Origin: Neodiprion pinetum
Taxonomy: Eukaryota > Arthropoda > Insecta > Hymenoptera > Diprionidae
Reading direction: 5' to 3'
Length of the DNA stretch: 64,000 nucleotides
Assembly (NCBI RefSeq): GCF_021155775.2
Contig: NC_060234.1
Span: 8,504,283-8,568,282 of the forward strand
Each line of letters opens with the position of its first letter. The first letter of the stretch is position 1. This document shows, piece after piece, positions 26,780 through 38,785 of this stretch. The position numbers and the translations under genes were made by a program. The notes below the pieces were generated by a model. That model was given only the letters and a program-made list of their open reading frames with translations. It made no database searches and was not told the DNA's origin.

Positions 26780-27025
26780 TTGACGACTGATGATTTCGAC
26801 GAGTCATCCTAACGATATAATTTCAATCCGCCACTTGACGTGGGAGAGTTTAACATCTCATGCGCAGTTTCGAGTAAGTTGGCTGCCCTGTCTTGCGGAT
26901 AAAAATATTGCCGTGATACGATCTCATCGACCAATCGAGTTCAATCGATTTGCGCATGCGTAAAGTATCGCTTGGAATAGAAAGTTTCACTGTTTCCTCT
27001 CGGCACGCTAATTTTAGCAAAACTG
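26780..27025. repeat. Family D dispersed repeat, copy 1
   Basis: It matches 49095-49330 in the same orientation: 'ttgacgactgatga' at the start, then shared words such as 'gcgcatgcgt'/'cgcatgcgtgg', 'gtttcactgtttcctctcgg' against 'atttcaccgttttctctccg', and 'cggcacgct' against 'cgacacgct'. Divergence is considerable, so it is an old non-coding repeat. Confidence 0.7.
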
Positions 27026-27187
27026 GTACAGTGGTTCATCTGAAATACGAGCTACAGAAAACTTGAAAATTAGAGAAGATTTTATAAAAATTCATTTTAA
27101 TGACGAATGTTGTGTTTCAAATTTTATCGGACTGTCTCAAAAATTGTAGGATTTAGCGACTGCTGTTCAAGTCACGGAATTGAACTC

Positions 27188-27262
27188 GCATTTTGTTTCG
27201 GACCGAAAACAAGCTAGCCGGAAGGTTAAGGCATTAATTAATATTACTGTACAACATATGAC
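27188..27262. repeat. Family C dispersed repeat, fragment
   Basis: It shares 'gaaaacaag[ct]tagccggaaggttaag' and 'aatattactgtacaa' with the palindromic element in Rop intron 7 (59262-59440). Only one half of that palindrome is evident here. Confidence 0.65.
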
Positions 27263-27741
27263 ACATGCTTGATTCTGTGCTTGTATTTCATACACGAAGC
27301 CAATAAAGTTTACTGAACTGTCTTGAAGAATGTAGACGTTGCAAGTTTTTGAGAATTTTGGATGTCTGCCGATTTAAAACCGAATGTGAAAGAGGTCTGT
27401 CGAAGTTACCGAAGCATCGTCTGAGTCTAGATAATTTTCCATCCAAATGTCAGCGAAATCGGTCCAGTGGTTTGTCTGGTATCGTCTTCACAAAATTCCG
27501 ATAAGCACACGCACAGCATACATCCGTTTTTGAAGATGCCACCGGCCAACAAATGAAAAAAAATGTATTGTGCTAGGGTTGACATCCGTCGTTTCGTATG
27601 TATTTCGACCTGCTGAACACGAATCTGAAGTTGAATGTGGATGTCGATGGATTCATTTGATAACCTCAAAGCCTAATACTCAAATCACCCCAAAAGATAA
27701 ACCTATTAATGACGAACGCTCAAAACCTCAATAACGCCAAA

Positions 27742-27825
27742 ATCCCAACCCTGAAAAAACTCGATAAGTGAATAACCCCGGAAACCCAACCCTGAAAAAA
27801 TCGGAAAAGTGAATAACTCCCAAAG
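27742..27825. repeat. Two tandem copies of a 42-bp unit
   Basis: 'cccaaccctgaaaaaa' followed by 'gtgaataac' occurs twice in succession (27742-27783 and 27784-27825) with a few differences. It lies inside the composite element. Confidence 0.75.
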
Positions 27826-27949
27826 CCTAACCCCTAATTTGGCGTTTGACGTTATGAAGGTTTTTAGGCTTTGGGATTGTCGGAATATTGAGCTTTCGGG
27901 TCATTGCGAGAGTTATATAATCACTCGTGAAATCTGGTGTACACTTTTC

Positions 27950-28130
27950 CGAAAATCTTGTGACATCTTTTGAAATCTTTGAAACCTTCTATAATCTTTG
28001 AAATTTATTGAAATCTCCTGAAATCCCTTTATATTTTTGAAGATCTCCTGCAAACCCTTGAAATCCTCTAAGATTCTACAAAATAATTGGAAAAACTTGT
28101 GAAATCCTGAGCAATTTTGTGTTATCCATT
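27950..28130. repeat. Degenerate minisatellite, gaaatc words
   Basis: Irregular tandem words such as 'cttttgaaatctttgaaacc' recur every 10-16 bases. The same kind of array occurs at 29590-29930. Confidence 0.8.
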
Positions 28131-28327
28131 GAAATTTTATGACTATCGTTCTGCTTATAAATTATGACCTTTGGGAAAAATAACTCCAATTACGTCAACG
28201 AGACTAATCGTATATATAATTTGACGTCGCACTTTCTTTTAATGATGAGTCTTCATAATCAAATCAATGATGGATAGATGCGTTCTATGCCTATGATTTC
28301 GTTTGCATCTATTTATTTTCGTATTTA

Positions 28328-29034
28328 TTAAGGGGGAAGGTCACTGTGCCGGCCGAAAAAATAACCGCTTTTTAAGAATTTTTTTCACAAGGATAACTGA
28401 TTAATAAACGTATTGGATTGTCGGTATTTATCAAGTTTACATTGAACTTGTTTGGTGTAAATTTTGATTAACCATTTTTTTTATATTAACAAAGATATGG
28501 GCCGTGCCTCAACGACTAATAATAAAAGTTCACCTCTATTGTGGCATTGCTATCTCGGTGAAGGTTTATCTGAAAATAAACAACAAATTTTTATCAATAT
28601 CTATACAAATTTGGCTATCGTGACATGTAGTTATTTGTATTTTCATTATTTACAAAATGCCCACGGAATAAAATTTTTCTATATTCTTACCGTCCTTTTT
28701 TTTTTATTCACACAGTTTGTAACAATAGCAATTAGTACATTTTTTGAAACCGGCTACGTACGTCGATAGCTACATTCGTAGAGATGTTGATGAAATTTTT
28801 TTTTTCATTTTCAGTCAGCCCTTTACCGAGATATCAATGCCACAATGGAGGGGATATTTTTTTATTAGTCGTTAATTAAAGACCCATATCTTTAATTAAA
28901 CAAAAAATTGTATAAAGATTTATGTAAAACGAGTTTAATACACACTTAATAAAATACCAACAATCCGATCCCGTTATCAATTAGTTATCCTTGTAAAAAA
29001 AATTCTTAAAAATTGGTTATAGCTTCCCCCTTAA
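28328..29034. mobile_element. TTAA-flanked foldback element (piggyBac-like ends)
   Basis: It begins TTAAGGGGGAAGG and ends CTTCCCCCTTAA, with TTAA exactly at 28328-28331 and 29031-29034. The arms are inverted copies: 'cacaaggataactgattaat' against 'attagttatccttgt', 'tattggattgtcggta' against 'taccaacaatccgat', and 'tgtggcattgctatctcggt' against 'accgagatatcaatgccaca'. A ~100-codon open frame spans the arms but is AT-rich with no recognised domain. The TTAA duplication is the piggyBac hallmark, and I infer mobilisation in trans. Confidence 0.88.
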
Positions 29035-29236
29035 TTTCGTGTAAAAATTGACGTTCGGATTTTCATAGTAGATTAGCAGAAAATGCTTCGTTTCGTGGAA
29101 AATTGTGATTTTCGACCATTTGCTACTTGTGCTATTTTTGCAGTAAATATATAAACCAATCTTATACTTTTTTAAACTCAGAAATATTTCAGGGACCATG
29201 TGGAACCAAACAACTTGGCAGTTGTTACCAAAAAAA

Positions 29237-29552
29237 TTAAATAAACAAACGAACGGAAAGGGTTCAAATTTCGACGGTGCGTAGCTTTTTTGTAGTGGGA
29301 TTCAGGAAAGTTACTCGTATCCCGAAAATCGTTCAAAAAAATGTGTGTTTTTTGACACGTGTACTATTCCTACATTTCCCGTATTTCAGGGGCCACAAAG
29401 TACAGGATATGAGTGACTTTCTTGAACGTCGCTACAAACGAGCGATGCACCGTCGAAATTTGAACCATTTGCGGTTGCTTATTTACTTAATATAGAAAGA
29501 AAAAGGAGGACTTTGCTCGATCGGTAAGGGTGCAACTGCTACATGCTCTTAA
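29237..29552. mobile_element. Family A miniature transposon, copy 5
   Basis: It carries 'aaataaacaaacgaacgg' then 'ttcgacggtgc', 'agttactcgtatcccgaaaa', 'tgacacgtgtactattccta', 'gatgcaccgtcgaaatttga', and ends 'catgctcttaa' with TTAA at 29549-29552. The left terminal repeat is truncated near 29237. It is inserted inside the composite 27556-30239 element. Confidence 0.8.
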
Positions 29553-29589
29553 GTGCATCAAGAATCCTGATTCTTTTTGAGTCCAGTTT

Positions 29590-29930
29590 TTAGTGCAAAT
29601 TTTTAAAATTCTTCGAAATCCTTTGAAATCCGTTAAAATCTACTGAAATCCGTTGATCTCCTTTGAAACCCCCTAAAGTCTCTTGTCATCATTTGAAATA
29701 CCTAAAATCTTTTAAGATCTTTGAAAATCCTTTGAAATCCCATGAAGTCTCTTGGAATTTTTAGAAATCTTCTGAAATCATCAGAAATCTTTTGATATCT
29801 TTGAAATTTTTTTAAATCCCTGAAATATTTTGAAATCCTTTGAAATCCCGCGAAGTCTCTTGTAATCTTTTGGAGTCTGCCGAAATCATTTGAAATCTTT
29901 TAAAATCTTTGTAATTTTGAAATCAGGTGT
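29590..29930. repeat. Degenerate minisatellite, gaaatc words
   Basis: About 25 irregular copies of 'tttgaaatcc'-type words in one orientation. It is longer than but similar to the array at 27950-28130, which supports a single parent element split by later insertions. Confidence 0.85.
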
Positions 29931-30239
29931 ACATCAAATCGACGAGTGATTAACCCCGGGTTATTGGGATGTTGGGTTTTTTGGAATTTATTGGCGTATT
30001 GGACTTTTGAGTGACCGTGACATTTGGATATGACATAGATGTATAGATATAGACGAACCGGCCGTACGTGACAAAAAAATTCACCATGTTCTCCTCTCTC
30101 AAAGTGATGTATTAACTGGCTTTTTACCTCTAGCGGCCAAATTAGTCCATCGACGCACTTTCGACTCCAGATTCGTGTTCAGCTGGTCGAAATACATAAG
30201 AAATGTTGGGTCTCGACCCCAACACAACACACTTTTATC

Positions 30240-32293
30240 CGTGGGCCTGTGTGCCTAATTCAAAATGATTTTGTAATTGAAAACATGGAAAAAACTTCGT
30301 TTACGAACGTTGTACCTGAGAACTACGATAGCGTGAAAAAAAAAAATTCCATACGTTTAGTGAAGAATCTTATCTCACACCAAAGTATCCGATATCCTAT
30401 ATCTGATACGTATCTGTAAAGTTTCAATAGTTACTGAAAGTATCCGATACACCTATACGCATAACCCAATGCGATAATCAGATGGTTATCTGACTTATTA
30501 TTGAATTCTCTCAAGCTGTATGAAAAAAGGTGGAATGTCAAATATATTCCTGTGTACTGGGTGCGATCGCTATGCACATATTTGCATCTGTGAAGATTTC
30601 GTATTGTTTCCGTCGCATAGCGTACAATCTTTGTTATATTTCACCCGCATTTCAATGCCCTGATATATTAAATAAGAGATGAAATTACAATGAATACAAC
30701 ACATGATATCCACATATTTCAGATATTAAAGCGTTTATTGACAGTGAAATAGTATGGTTAAATTACTCCTGCCATCATTTTATTTAAAAAATAGTAAGAA
30801 GTTTCGACTGGTGACTATCGGCGATGCTCTCAAATCCAAAATAAAATTGCAAGTGGGTCAAGGGTGGCCATGTTGATTTTGTGGGACCGTTTGAATACAC
30901 CTGGTAAATAATTAGCAAACATTATAACCGCAACCTTGACCAAGTTTTTAACTAACGCTCACGCTGATCACGCCAAAGATCTGAATGTAAAAAGAAATTT
31001 CCTCCATTGCACAGAGGTTTAAATTGCACTTTTTCGCTTTCGGGTATTAAAATTGAGTACGAATTGCCCTTATTTAGCTCACTAACGAGAAAAACTTATA
31101 CGACTCGGTTGATTTTCTCCTTTCTTTTGACGTCGTGGTTGCTGCATTGTTCAGCCCAATTGCCAGATTGTTAAACAGCGTTCGGCGCACGTGGCTACAC
31201 ACCTGCAGCTGATTGAAGTGTGTTTATTTAACATATTGTAATTGGAAGATAATCACTGGAGTTATTATCAGTCGGAGTTCGGCTGCCTCGAGAACTCTTA
31301 CAGTAGGCAACAAGTACTGCGGAAGTTTGACATTCGTGTCCCATAAACAACGTAATTCCACTTTTCCTCATACATCGTAACCGTGTTGTGCAATTAATCT
31401 GAAACAAAAAACCGACCACTCTTTCAGCTGACGTTCTTTTCAGACCTGGTTTAGTTACATGTCAAGATGCGGAAGTCTTTTTAAATCGGGGGATAAAATA
31501 TGTTCCATGAATTGATTCGGTAAACTAACCATGGACAAAATTACCGCATACTAAAACATCTCTAAGAAAATATGTTGAACAATTGAAACTGAACATCATC
31601 ACGTCTGGATGAAGTAAATGTTCTGAAAAATTCGAAAAATTCTAATTGTGATAATGCGAAGTAATTGATCGGAAGCTCGGAGAAATGAAACCTGAAAAAT
31701 ACACGTACGTATAAATGCCTTGCCACTGAATTATGGGACACACGAATGCTAATTGTACTTTGTAATCCTGATTTCTCCTTTTTAATCTTTACTTCTCTTT
31801 TATTCGTTTAAAAATTGTAAATTAAAAGATGAAAGCTATATATTATAATTGTAATATAAGTATGACGTGTACGTATTATATGTACAGCAGCGGTCAAAAG
31901 TATTTTGACAAAGATTGTAATTGAGTTAATTACATGAAAGTATGAACCACAAAAATCAATAATATTATTTTTTGAAAGAAATTCGATGTTCTACATAATT
32001 GTTAAAAATTAACTTTCGATTGCTCGAAAATAAAGTGAAAATAAAGAAAAGTAAGAAATACGATTGATCAAAGTAATTACGAATTTCATATTATCAAAAT
32101 ACTTTTGAACGCTACTGTATATGTGTTTATAGCAACTGATAAGCGGGTCGTAGTCCAGGAAGTCTTGTAATTACATGAAACGGATTCTTTTGTCGTAGAA
32201 TTAGGTACTTATACCTAGATCATTGCATTGTGTCTGTTCGACGATTAATCATTTAACCAACAACAGATCCTGTCATCCCGACGGTGATGGTTC
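30240..32293. other. Intergenic, nothing recognised
   Basis: AT-rich. Some 'tatccgata' words occur around 30387-30455. No gene or matched repeat seen. Confidence 0.5.
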
Positions 32294-33190
32294 AAGGCCA
32301 GAAATCCCTTTAGAAGCGTGAAAAATAGGTATTTTTCGAGAATTTTTTTAAAGGGGATAAAATAATCTAATCGTTTTCAAATTTTAACTTAATTTTATTG
32401 AAATATTCAAGTTTGGAAGGAATTTTTTTTGTTGCGATGATACACAAAATGGCGGCGTTATTAAGGGTCTTCGGACGCCTGTTTTCCGTGACATCGAAAA
32501 GTGCCGCAGTTGTCACTCTTTTGCTGTTGATCTGAAAAAGATTTAACAAGTGTCATTCGTTTACTGACATATTGAGGGGAAGGATATACCTGAAAAATGA
32601 TGACAAAGTGCAAAATTGAAAATTTGGGAGCGCTTTCACTCTAAAGTTCGAATTTTCGACCATTTTTTCGACATACTTGACCCCTAAAAAGGTATTTATT
32701 CACACGCTATCTTTCAAACTTTAGGTATATCCTTCCGATAATATTGCTGAGTGTGATCTCCCGAAATTTCATCGAAATCGGACGATAACTTTTGGAGCTA
32801 CAACACGAGCAGTTTTTGAAAATGTTGTTTCGAGATAATCGCGTTTAAAGTTTCAACATGTGAAAACTAGTAATTGTAGTGACTTACCGGTTAATCAGCG
32901 ATGCCAGGCGCGTACAACAGACCTTAATCTTCCTCGAAAAGCTGATTTTCTTCCGCCAGCTGTTTTTTCCGGGCAGTACGAGCTTCTTTCGTCTCAGAAG
33001 GACTCAGTCCGTTTTGCCGTCCAATTCGCGCCTCATCCGAGGTCGCTCCGCTCTACACTATATGCGATAACTCCGCAAATATATATTATTTCGGGTTTTT
33101 CTTTGGTCAGTATATTCTTTGGGTATTATACTTTCGAAATATGTAAAAAAAATCGATTTTTTGAAAATTCTAAAGGGATTTCTGGCCTTA
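32294..33190. mobile_element. Probable non-autonomous element with 20-bp perfect inverted ends
   Basis: 'aggccagaaatccctttaga' at about 32295 recurs as its exact complement at about 33170-33189. Inside, 'ggaaggatatacct' (near 32579) is inverted as 'aggtatatccttcc' (near 32723), and 'tttcatcgaaatcgga' resembles a phrase common in insect repeats. The right part is GC-richer and stays open for 117 codons, but the translation is not recognised. Confidence 0.6.
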
Positions 33191-33718
33191 TTAACGTGAG
33201 AAAAATCGACTAGGTCACCTCCATAATGCGTTCCGTATCGTGTCATTATTCTTTTTTCGAAAACTGACGGGAACTCCGCGACAGCAAACAAAAGAAAATC
33301 CGTACGTTAGTCAATAACTGCAATGATACAACATTGAAAATTACCAGAAAAGATCAAATGTTCACGTTTTGCTTTCAGTAAATCAATGTTTTTCAAATAC
33401 TGATTTTGTAAAATTCAACACGTAGCTTCGTGAAATTCGAAAAAAACTTTCAAGTTCTGACCAATTGTGATAAAATATAAAATTTTGTTTTTATTGAATG
33501 TGAATTTTGAGCATATTAACCTTTTCAGAACTGGATTAAATCTAGCGGTGAAATTTTTTTCCTACGTATTACATATATTTTTTTTTTTTTTTTTCAACAA
33601 AAACATCAGTTTTTTCAGAATTTTCTCATTCAATTCATATAAAAATTACGCGTGTCGATTGCAACGGACAGCAATTTTTTTTTCAAGTTTACTTATCGGC
33701 AGATAATACAGAAATTAA
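33191..33718. other. Intergenic spacer between two foldback elements
   Basis: AT-rich spacer with a long T run at about 33580-33594. Nothing else recognised. Confidence 0.5.
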
Positions 33719-34194
33719 AGTATCTTTCAAAATTTTTTCATTGCACCATATCATAAAATGGGGGCTGTTGGAATATTAGCATAAAATGCGTGTTTCTTGC
33801 TATGTGGCGTTATTTCTGAAGCTCCGGTTGTCAGAAAAAATAAACAGAAAATTTCAAAAGATTGTTCATATGTATGGCTATAGTCTGAACTACGATCATT
33901 GCATTTGCCTCAATAGCAATTATTTAAGGGACAATTGTGTAATTAAAATAATGTGAAAAAACGGTACCATGACTTTAAGGTTATGCGAAATTGCGAATTT
34001 TCGTAATATCGACATGATTGTTATCCGGACCATAGTAATATTCATGTATTTTAATAATCTGTTTGAATTTCCTGTTTACGACAACTGGAACTTTAAAAAT
34101 CACGCCAAACAGTAAGAAACACTCATTTTATGCTATTATGCCAACAGTCGCCATTTTATAATACATTGCGATAAAAAAATTTGGAAAGATAGTC
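33719..34194. mobile_element. Foldback miniature transposon, ~475 bp
   Basis: The ends are inverted copies: 'agtatctttcaaaatttttt' against the complement of 'tttggaaagatagt', then 'cataaaatgggggctgttgg' against the complement of 'ccaacagtcgccattttata', and 'gcataaaatgcgtgtttctt' against the complement of 'aagaaacactcattttatgc'. Similarity weakens towards the centre. It is non-coding. Confidence 0.85.
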
Positions 34195-36274
34195 CAAATT
34201 CTACGCTATTGACCACCAAAATTGGGATCCCATAATTCATTACAACTTTTAAGAAAAAATTCTGGGAAATGAGGTAAAAAATCAAGAGTTCCGCACACTA
34301 GAATCCCTCTCAATAAGTGCCAAGTTTAAATGTATATTTTTTTCACGACATTTGAGACTATAAAAAATTAATCGCAATTAGCCTACATAAAATTAGAAAA
34401 GAGAACCAAAAATTACACGCATCTTTTTCCCATTGCGTTAGCTGCAATTTTTCGACTAGAAAACATAGTTAAATGAAGGGACGGTCTTCAATATATATTT
34501 TTTTTAAGGTATCTATTGGAACTGTTGAACAAACCCATCCCGTAGAATAAAAATCTGGTGAATGAAACTTTTGTTATAAATTTTTCAAACGTATTGCGAC
34601 CAGCATTTGCAAGAATTAAACCGGAAATTTATCCTCGTGTTTATTCCAACTATCGGGACTCTTTTCCGGTAAAAGAAATCTGAACAAAAAATTCTTGAAC
34701 AATTACTTGCAAGAATTTTAATTTTTTTTTTTGTCTTTATTTATAAGACTTATCGAACACATTATGTACCCATGGATTCCTCATATTAGATAATAATTAA
34801 ATGTAGACAACAGGATAAATTCTCCGCAAGCGAGATTTACGATGCGGGATATTGTGGTGAAACCGAAGCGATAAAATTATGCGGTTAGAATTTTTTTGTC
34901 AAACGGAATAGATAACGTCCTAGCAACGGCATTAGGCTGTAGATAAAAAGTGTCTAAACTACACACACAGACACGTACATAGATCTGTGATCGGTGATTG
35001 GATGAACGGAAATAAACGGGCACTCGAGGGTATTACGTGAGTTTCTTCAAACAAGACGTCAAATCATTGCCCGGTAATCTGAGATCCTGATGGGTTGAGA
35101 GCCACGCGCCTATAGACAAGGTTTGAGTCTACTTATCGATTTTATTGGCCAATTCTGCAGCATTGAATGATTTATTGTATACCTGGTGGGATCAGCAGTA
35201 CTCGTGGTTCCGATAATTATTAAGCATACACTCGAATGCCCGCGTAACTCGTAAGTAAATTAAGAAATTTAGATACCCGCGCAGGGTTTAAGAATGAATC
35301 GGTCCTACTGTCCGAATTAAAAGTTAAGTGAGAAGAAGAATCGTTTCGACAATTGTTCAGCCACGTCATTTGCGAAGATTGAGATGATGGTAAACAAGAG
35401 TAAGACAAGATCTTTGCCATTTTACCTTGACCGATAGAAATTAATCGGAGCGAATTAGGAACAATACAAGCTAACATTTCATCGATCTGAGAGGATGTTT
35501 TATACTTACAATTAGGCTAGCTTAAAATGTTCAAAATTATTAAACACTGGCGTTTTTCATCCGATTCTAAAGTCGTTGTTCGTTTTTCTTGGTGACCAGA
35601 TCTTCTTAAACTTTGATTTACGAATCGTTATCAAAGAATCTTTTCTAAAAGTGTTAACAAATCCTAGTTTGTGTTGTTTGAATTTGCTAAGATTCATTTC
35701 GATCACACAGTAGAGACGTCGTTCCATTCGTGTTCCCTATTATTGGCGCAAGTAACGTTACTAGAAATAATTCAACGTGTATTTTTTTCAACTCTTGACT
35801 CGGTCGGTTCAGCCGATTACATTCTTAATCTCTACGTTCATCGAATGCTGCGACCACGCTATCTTTATGAGTTCATTTGACAAGCGTTAATTCGATTTTT
35901 CCCTGATTGCAGAAAGGCGGATGGATAAAAAAAAAGGGCTCCAAACGATAAAAACTAAGTTGTTTAATACGATTAATAAAATTTGCCGTTCAATAAAGTA
36001 CATAATTTTTTCGCGTTATGTTATTTTTAATAAGCCTCGCAACTAAACATTTTCTGTCAGAAAAACTACTCTCGTTTCCACTAATGCGAATAACGTTAAC
36101 TTGAATATTGTACAAAATTTGCAACAAAATCTGCAAACAAAAATAGAACAGAAAGAGAAAAATAGTTGAATAAATGGGGGGGGGGGGGGGAGGGATTACA
36201 AACTTTGGCAAAAATTTTTTACCGCACATAGCTGCAAGGAAAATTTCACCTGCGGGTGGAATGTGGGCAAAAGG
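34195..36274. other. Intergenic; poly-G tract
   Basis: AT-rich, with a run of about 14 G starting near 36176 just upstream of the small ORF at 36275. No other gene or repeat recognised. Confidence 0.5.
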
Positions 36275-36376
36275 ATGGTCGCAAAAATCGCGTTGTTGTT
36301 GGTGGCGATATTATCGATATTATCTCGAGCACACGCTCGTCACATGTTCTTCACGAAGAAGCCACGGGCCTTGTGA
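36275..36376 (+). CDS. Candidate 33-codon secreted micropeptide or signal-peptide exon
   Basis: An ATG at 36275 (context aaaggATGg, purine at -3) opens 33 codons ending TGA at 36374-36376. The product begins 'MVAKIALLLVAILSILSRAH', which has the shape of a signal peptide: one lysine, a hydrophobic core of about 12 residues, then Ser-Arg-Ala-His-Ala as a possible cleavage region. Only about 12 basic/aromatic residues ('RHMFFTKKPRAL') follow. It could be a micropeptide, or the first coding exon of a secreted peptide whose donor I cannot place, or chance. I recognise no family. The surrounding 36.2-36.5 kb is GC-richer than its neighbours. I saw no obvious TATA box at a fitting distance. Confidence 0.3.
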   Translation: MVAKIALLLVAILSILSRAHARHMFFTKKPRAL

Positions 36377-38752
36377 ATAAATACCCACCTTTACACCTGT
36401 GAGCAGGGGAAAAGCCGAGGCACTGCACGATCTAGTCAGAAAGTCCAATCCACTCGAAGATTGTACAATCTTTCAGAGATGGAATTGACGCACGCGTCGA
36501 TCCCTCACTTTCATCTGCGCTTGGCTGAATTAAATTATCGTCACGGTCGAGGACATCTTTTTTTTTTTATATTTACACATCTTCCTATTTTTCAACAAAT
36601 CATTTCCTGTGGCATCGATTTCCCTGCAACTAAAAAATACAAGAGCGCAAGAATATCGGTGCAGAGAAGACACAATTTTTTTCTGGTCGATAGTTGACGA
36701 TCGAAGTTTGCGAATTTAGAAATTTCAAGTTTTGTTTCAAGAACAATAAGGCGATTGAAAGATTTCCACAGCCTTAAGACTTCTCTTCGCAAACGTACGG
36801 AAAAATTAAAATTTTCAACATTAATATTGGTGAAACGTAATTCAAGGCAGGAAAGAAACATTGATGGAAATATTGAGAACCGGTTGTTCAAATTTGAATT
36901 GAAATCTGAAAAAAAAAAAAAAAAATAAAAAATACTTTAAAATTACTGTATAATTAGGAAAATCGATGTCTATACTGACTTAAGAACACGGTAATTTGAA
37001 GAAATTATTTATTTGCATGATTTGCAGCACATGTTCCAAGGTTTTTTCATCTATGAAATATTATCACGATATCTTTCGAGCACGAAATTGCGCAATCAGA
37101 GAGGCGATCCATTTCAATATAAAAAAAATGTCCCCGCTTTAGAATACAAACGAACGTCTCACACGAATGCCGAGAGGAAACCATGAAATTTAGCATGCTG
37201 ACCGACAAACAGCACGCGCGAAAAATAATTGAACTCTATTGATCGGCAAGATTGAATCGTCAGAATATTTTCGTCTTCAACGAAGGGGAGCCAATTTAAT
37301 CGGAACAGCGTATGAGATGTCAAACCCTTCCGCGTCAACTGGCGAATTTAAATTATGTTGCTACGACTCGTAGCCGTCATAATTCATCGGTTAGTTAACA
37401 ATAAAAAATATTTGAGAGCAGCTAAACCTGAAAAATTGGCATCACTTGCATAATTTCCACAAGTCGCACTTGACAGTTGAAGCTTTAAGGTGGCCAGCTT
37501 GCATGAAAAAACAAATCAGTTCGCGATTATGTACGTTAATCGTGTCATCGTGGCATCAATCAAAACGATGATTTGTTCCCACGATTTAAAAAAGTATTCG
37601 CCCCCATATCAGGCTGCACGTCTCGGAACGGCGTGTTGCCAAAATCCGTATCTCTCTTTCTCTCTTTTGCTGTCTCTTTTTTGAATTAATCTTTTCGATA
37701 AGCTCCGATAATTACCGACACCTATTTGTCTGCGATGGCTTGGTAAAGATTATAAACACAACGCGGTAGAGTTATCTAATATCGTCCAATACCGCTAATC
37801 ATAGCTTGGTGTTAATTTTTCCACGTGATCATTCTGGATCTTCAATTTCAGCCTTGTCGTACCGATTTCGAGAGAGACAAAAAAATCAAAAAAATCAAAT
37901 CTGTGATTAACTGTAGTTTCGAAAAAGCATTTCTACTTATCGAACAACTTCCGCGATAACAAATTCAAACTGAAACAGAGAGAAGTCATACATACACATA
38001 TATTTGAAGAATTCTTTGCGTCTACGCTTGTTTGTTTATTGACTTCTCTTCGCACCTCTGCGTTATCATTGCAGATAACTCCGGCTGTAGGAATTCAATT
38101 GTACGATAAAATTGTCATACGAGCTTTTATTGCCAATTCATTCGGGCGGTCTCGTAGTTGTGAAAAAAAAAAAAAAAAAAAAAAAAATAAAAATCAGAGA
38201 ACTTGAAAGTAAAAACATCCACCGACGCCTGAACGAATTGAATTACCATGGAATCAGATTTTGCGAAGACGGACAGTCAAAATGTCACATTATTGACCTA
38301 GCCGAGCTGCCTGATCCGCATCGAGGTGATTCGGCCGACTCGGAGAGCCTGAGTATAATATTATAATAATATATACACCGATCGTATGCATATTGAAACG
38401 AGTGTGGGGGACTGATGTAATCGAGAATCACGTGGCGAGCGTGGGCATGTGTGTTACACGCATTTATGCATGTATTGATATTAAACGAGACAGCGGAATC
38501 GAGGAGAAATTAACCGAGGCCGCGGTTGTTGATGCAGGCGCGACGATTTGTACGATTAACGCGAACGCCGCAGCGATTCTAAATCCGAGACTGAGAATAC
38601 GCGACTACACCTGGACTTGTTTGTTTATACGTCAATTTGCACACGCGGTGCATCGCGGCGTGATTCCCGCGTGATTTCGAGGACGAGTAATATCGTGAAA
38701 TTGATTTTTCTCACCCCTTCATCCTAGGAATCGCCCGAATTTCGGATCGGTG

Positions 38753-38785
<33 letters not shown>

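Larger units (their letters stand above)
27556..30239. mobile_element. Composite non-autonomous element with ~100-bp terminal inverted repeats and nested insertions
   Basis: The left arm (27556-27665) and right arm (30130-30239) are inverted copies, for example 'gtatgtatttcgacc' and 'gctgaacacgaatct' against 'agattcgtgttcagctggtc' and 'gaaatacataag'. Just inside lie short-period arrays with 'gaaatc' words (27950-28130 and 29590-29930), both next to related 'ggtgtaca' words. Nested within are a TTAA-flanked foldback element (28328-29034) and a family A copy (29237-29552). No open frame encodes a transposase. Confidence 0.7.

Noticed and set aside
28464..28769. 101-codon frame inside the TTAA foldback as a transposase
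   Set aside because: It is AT-driven, spans the pairing arms and shows no transposase motif.
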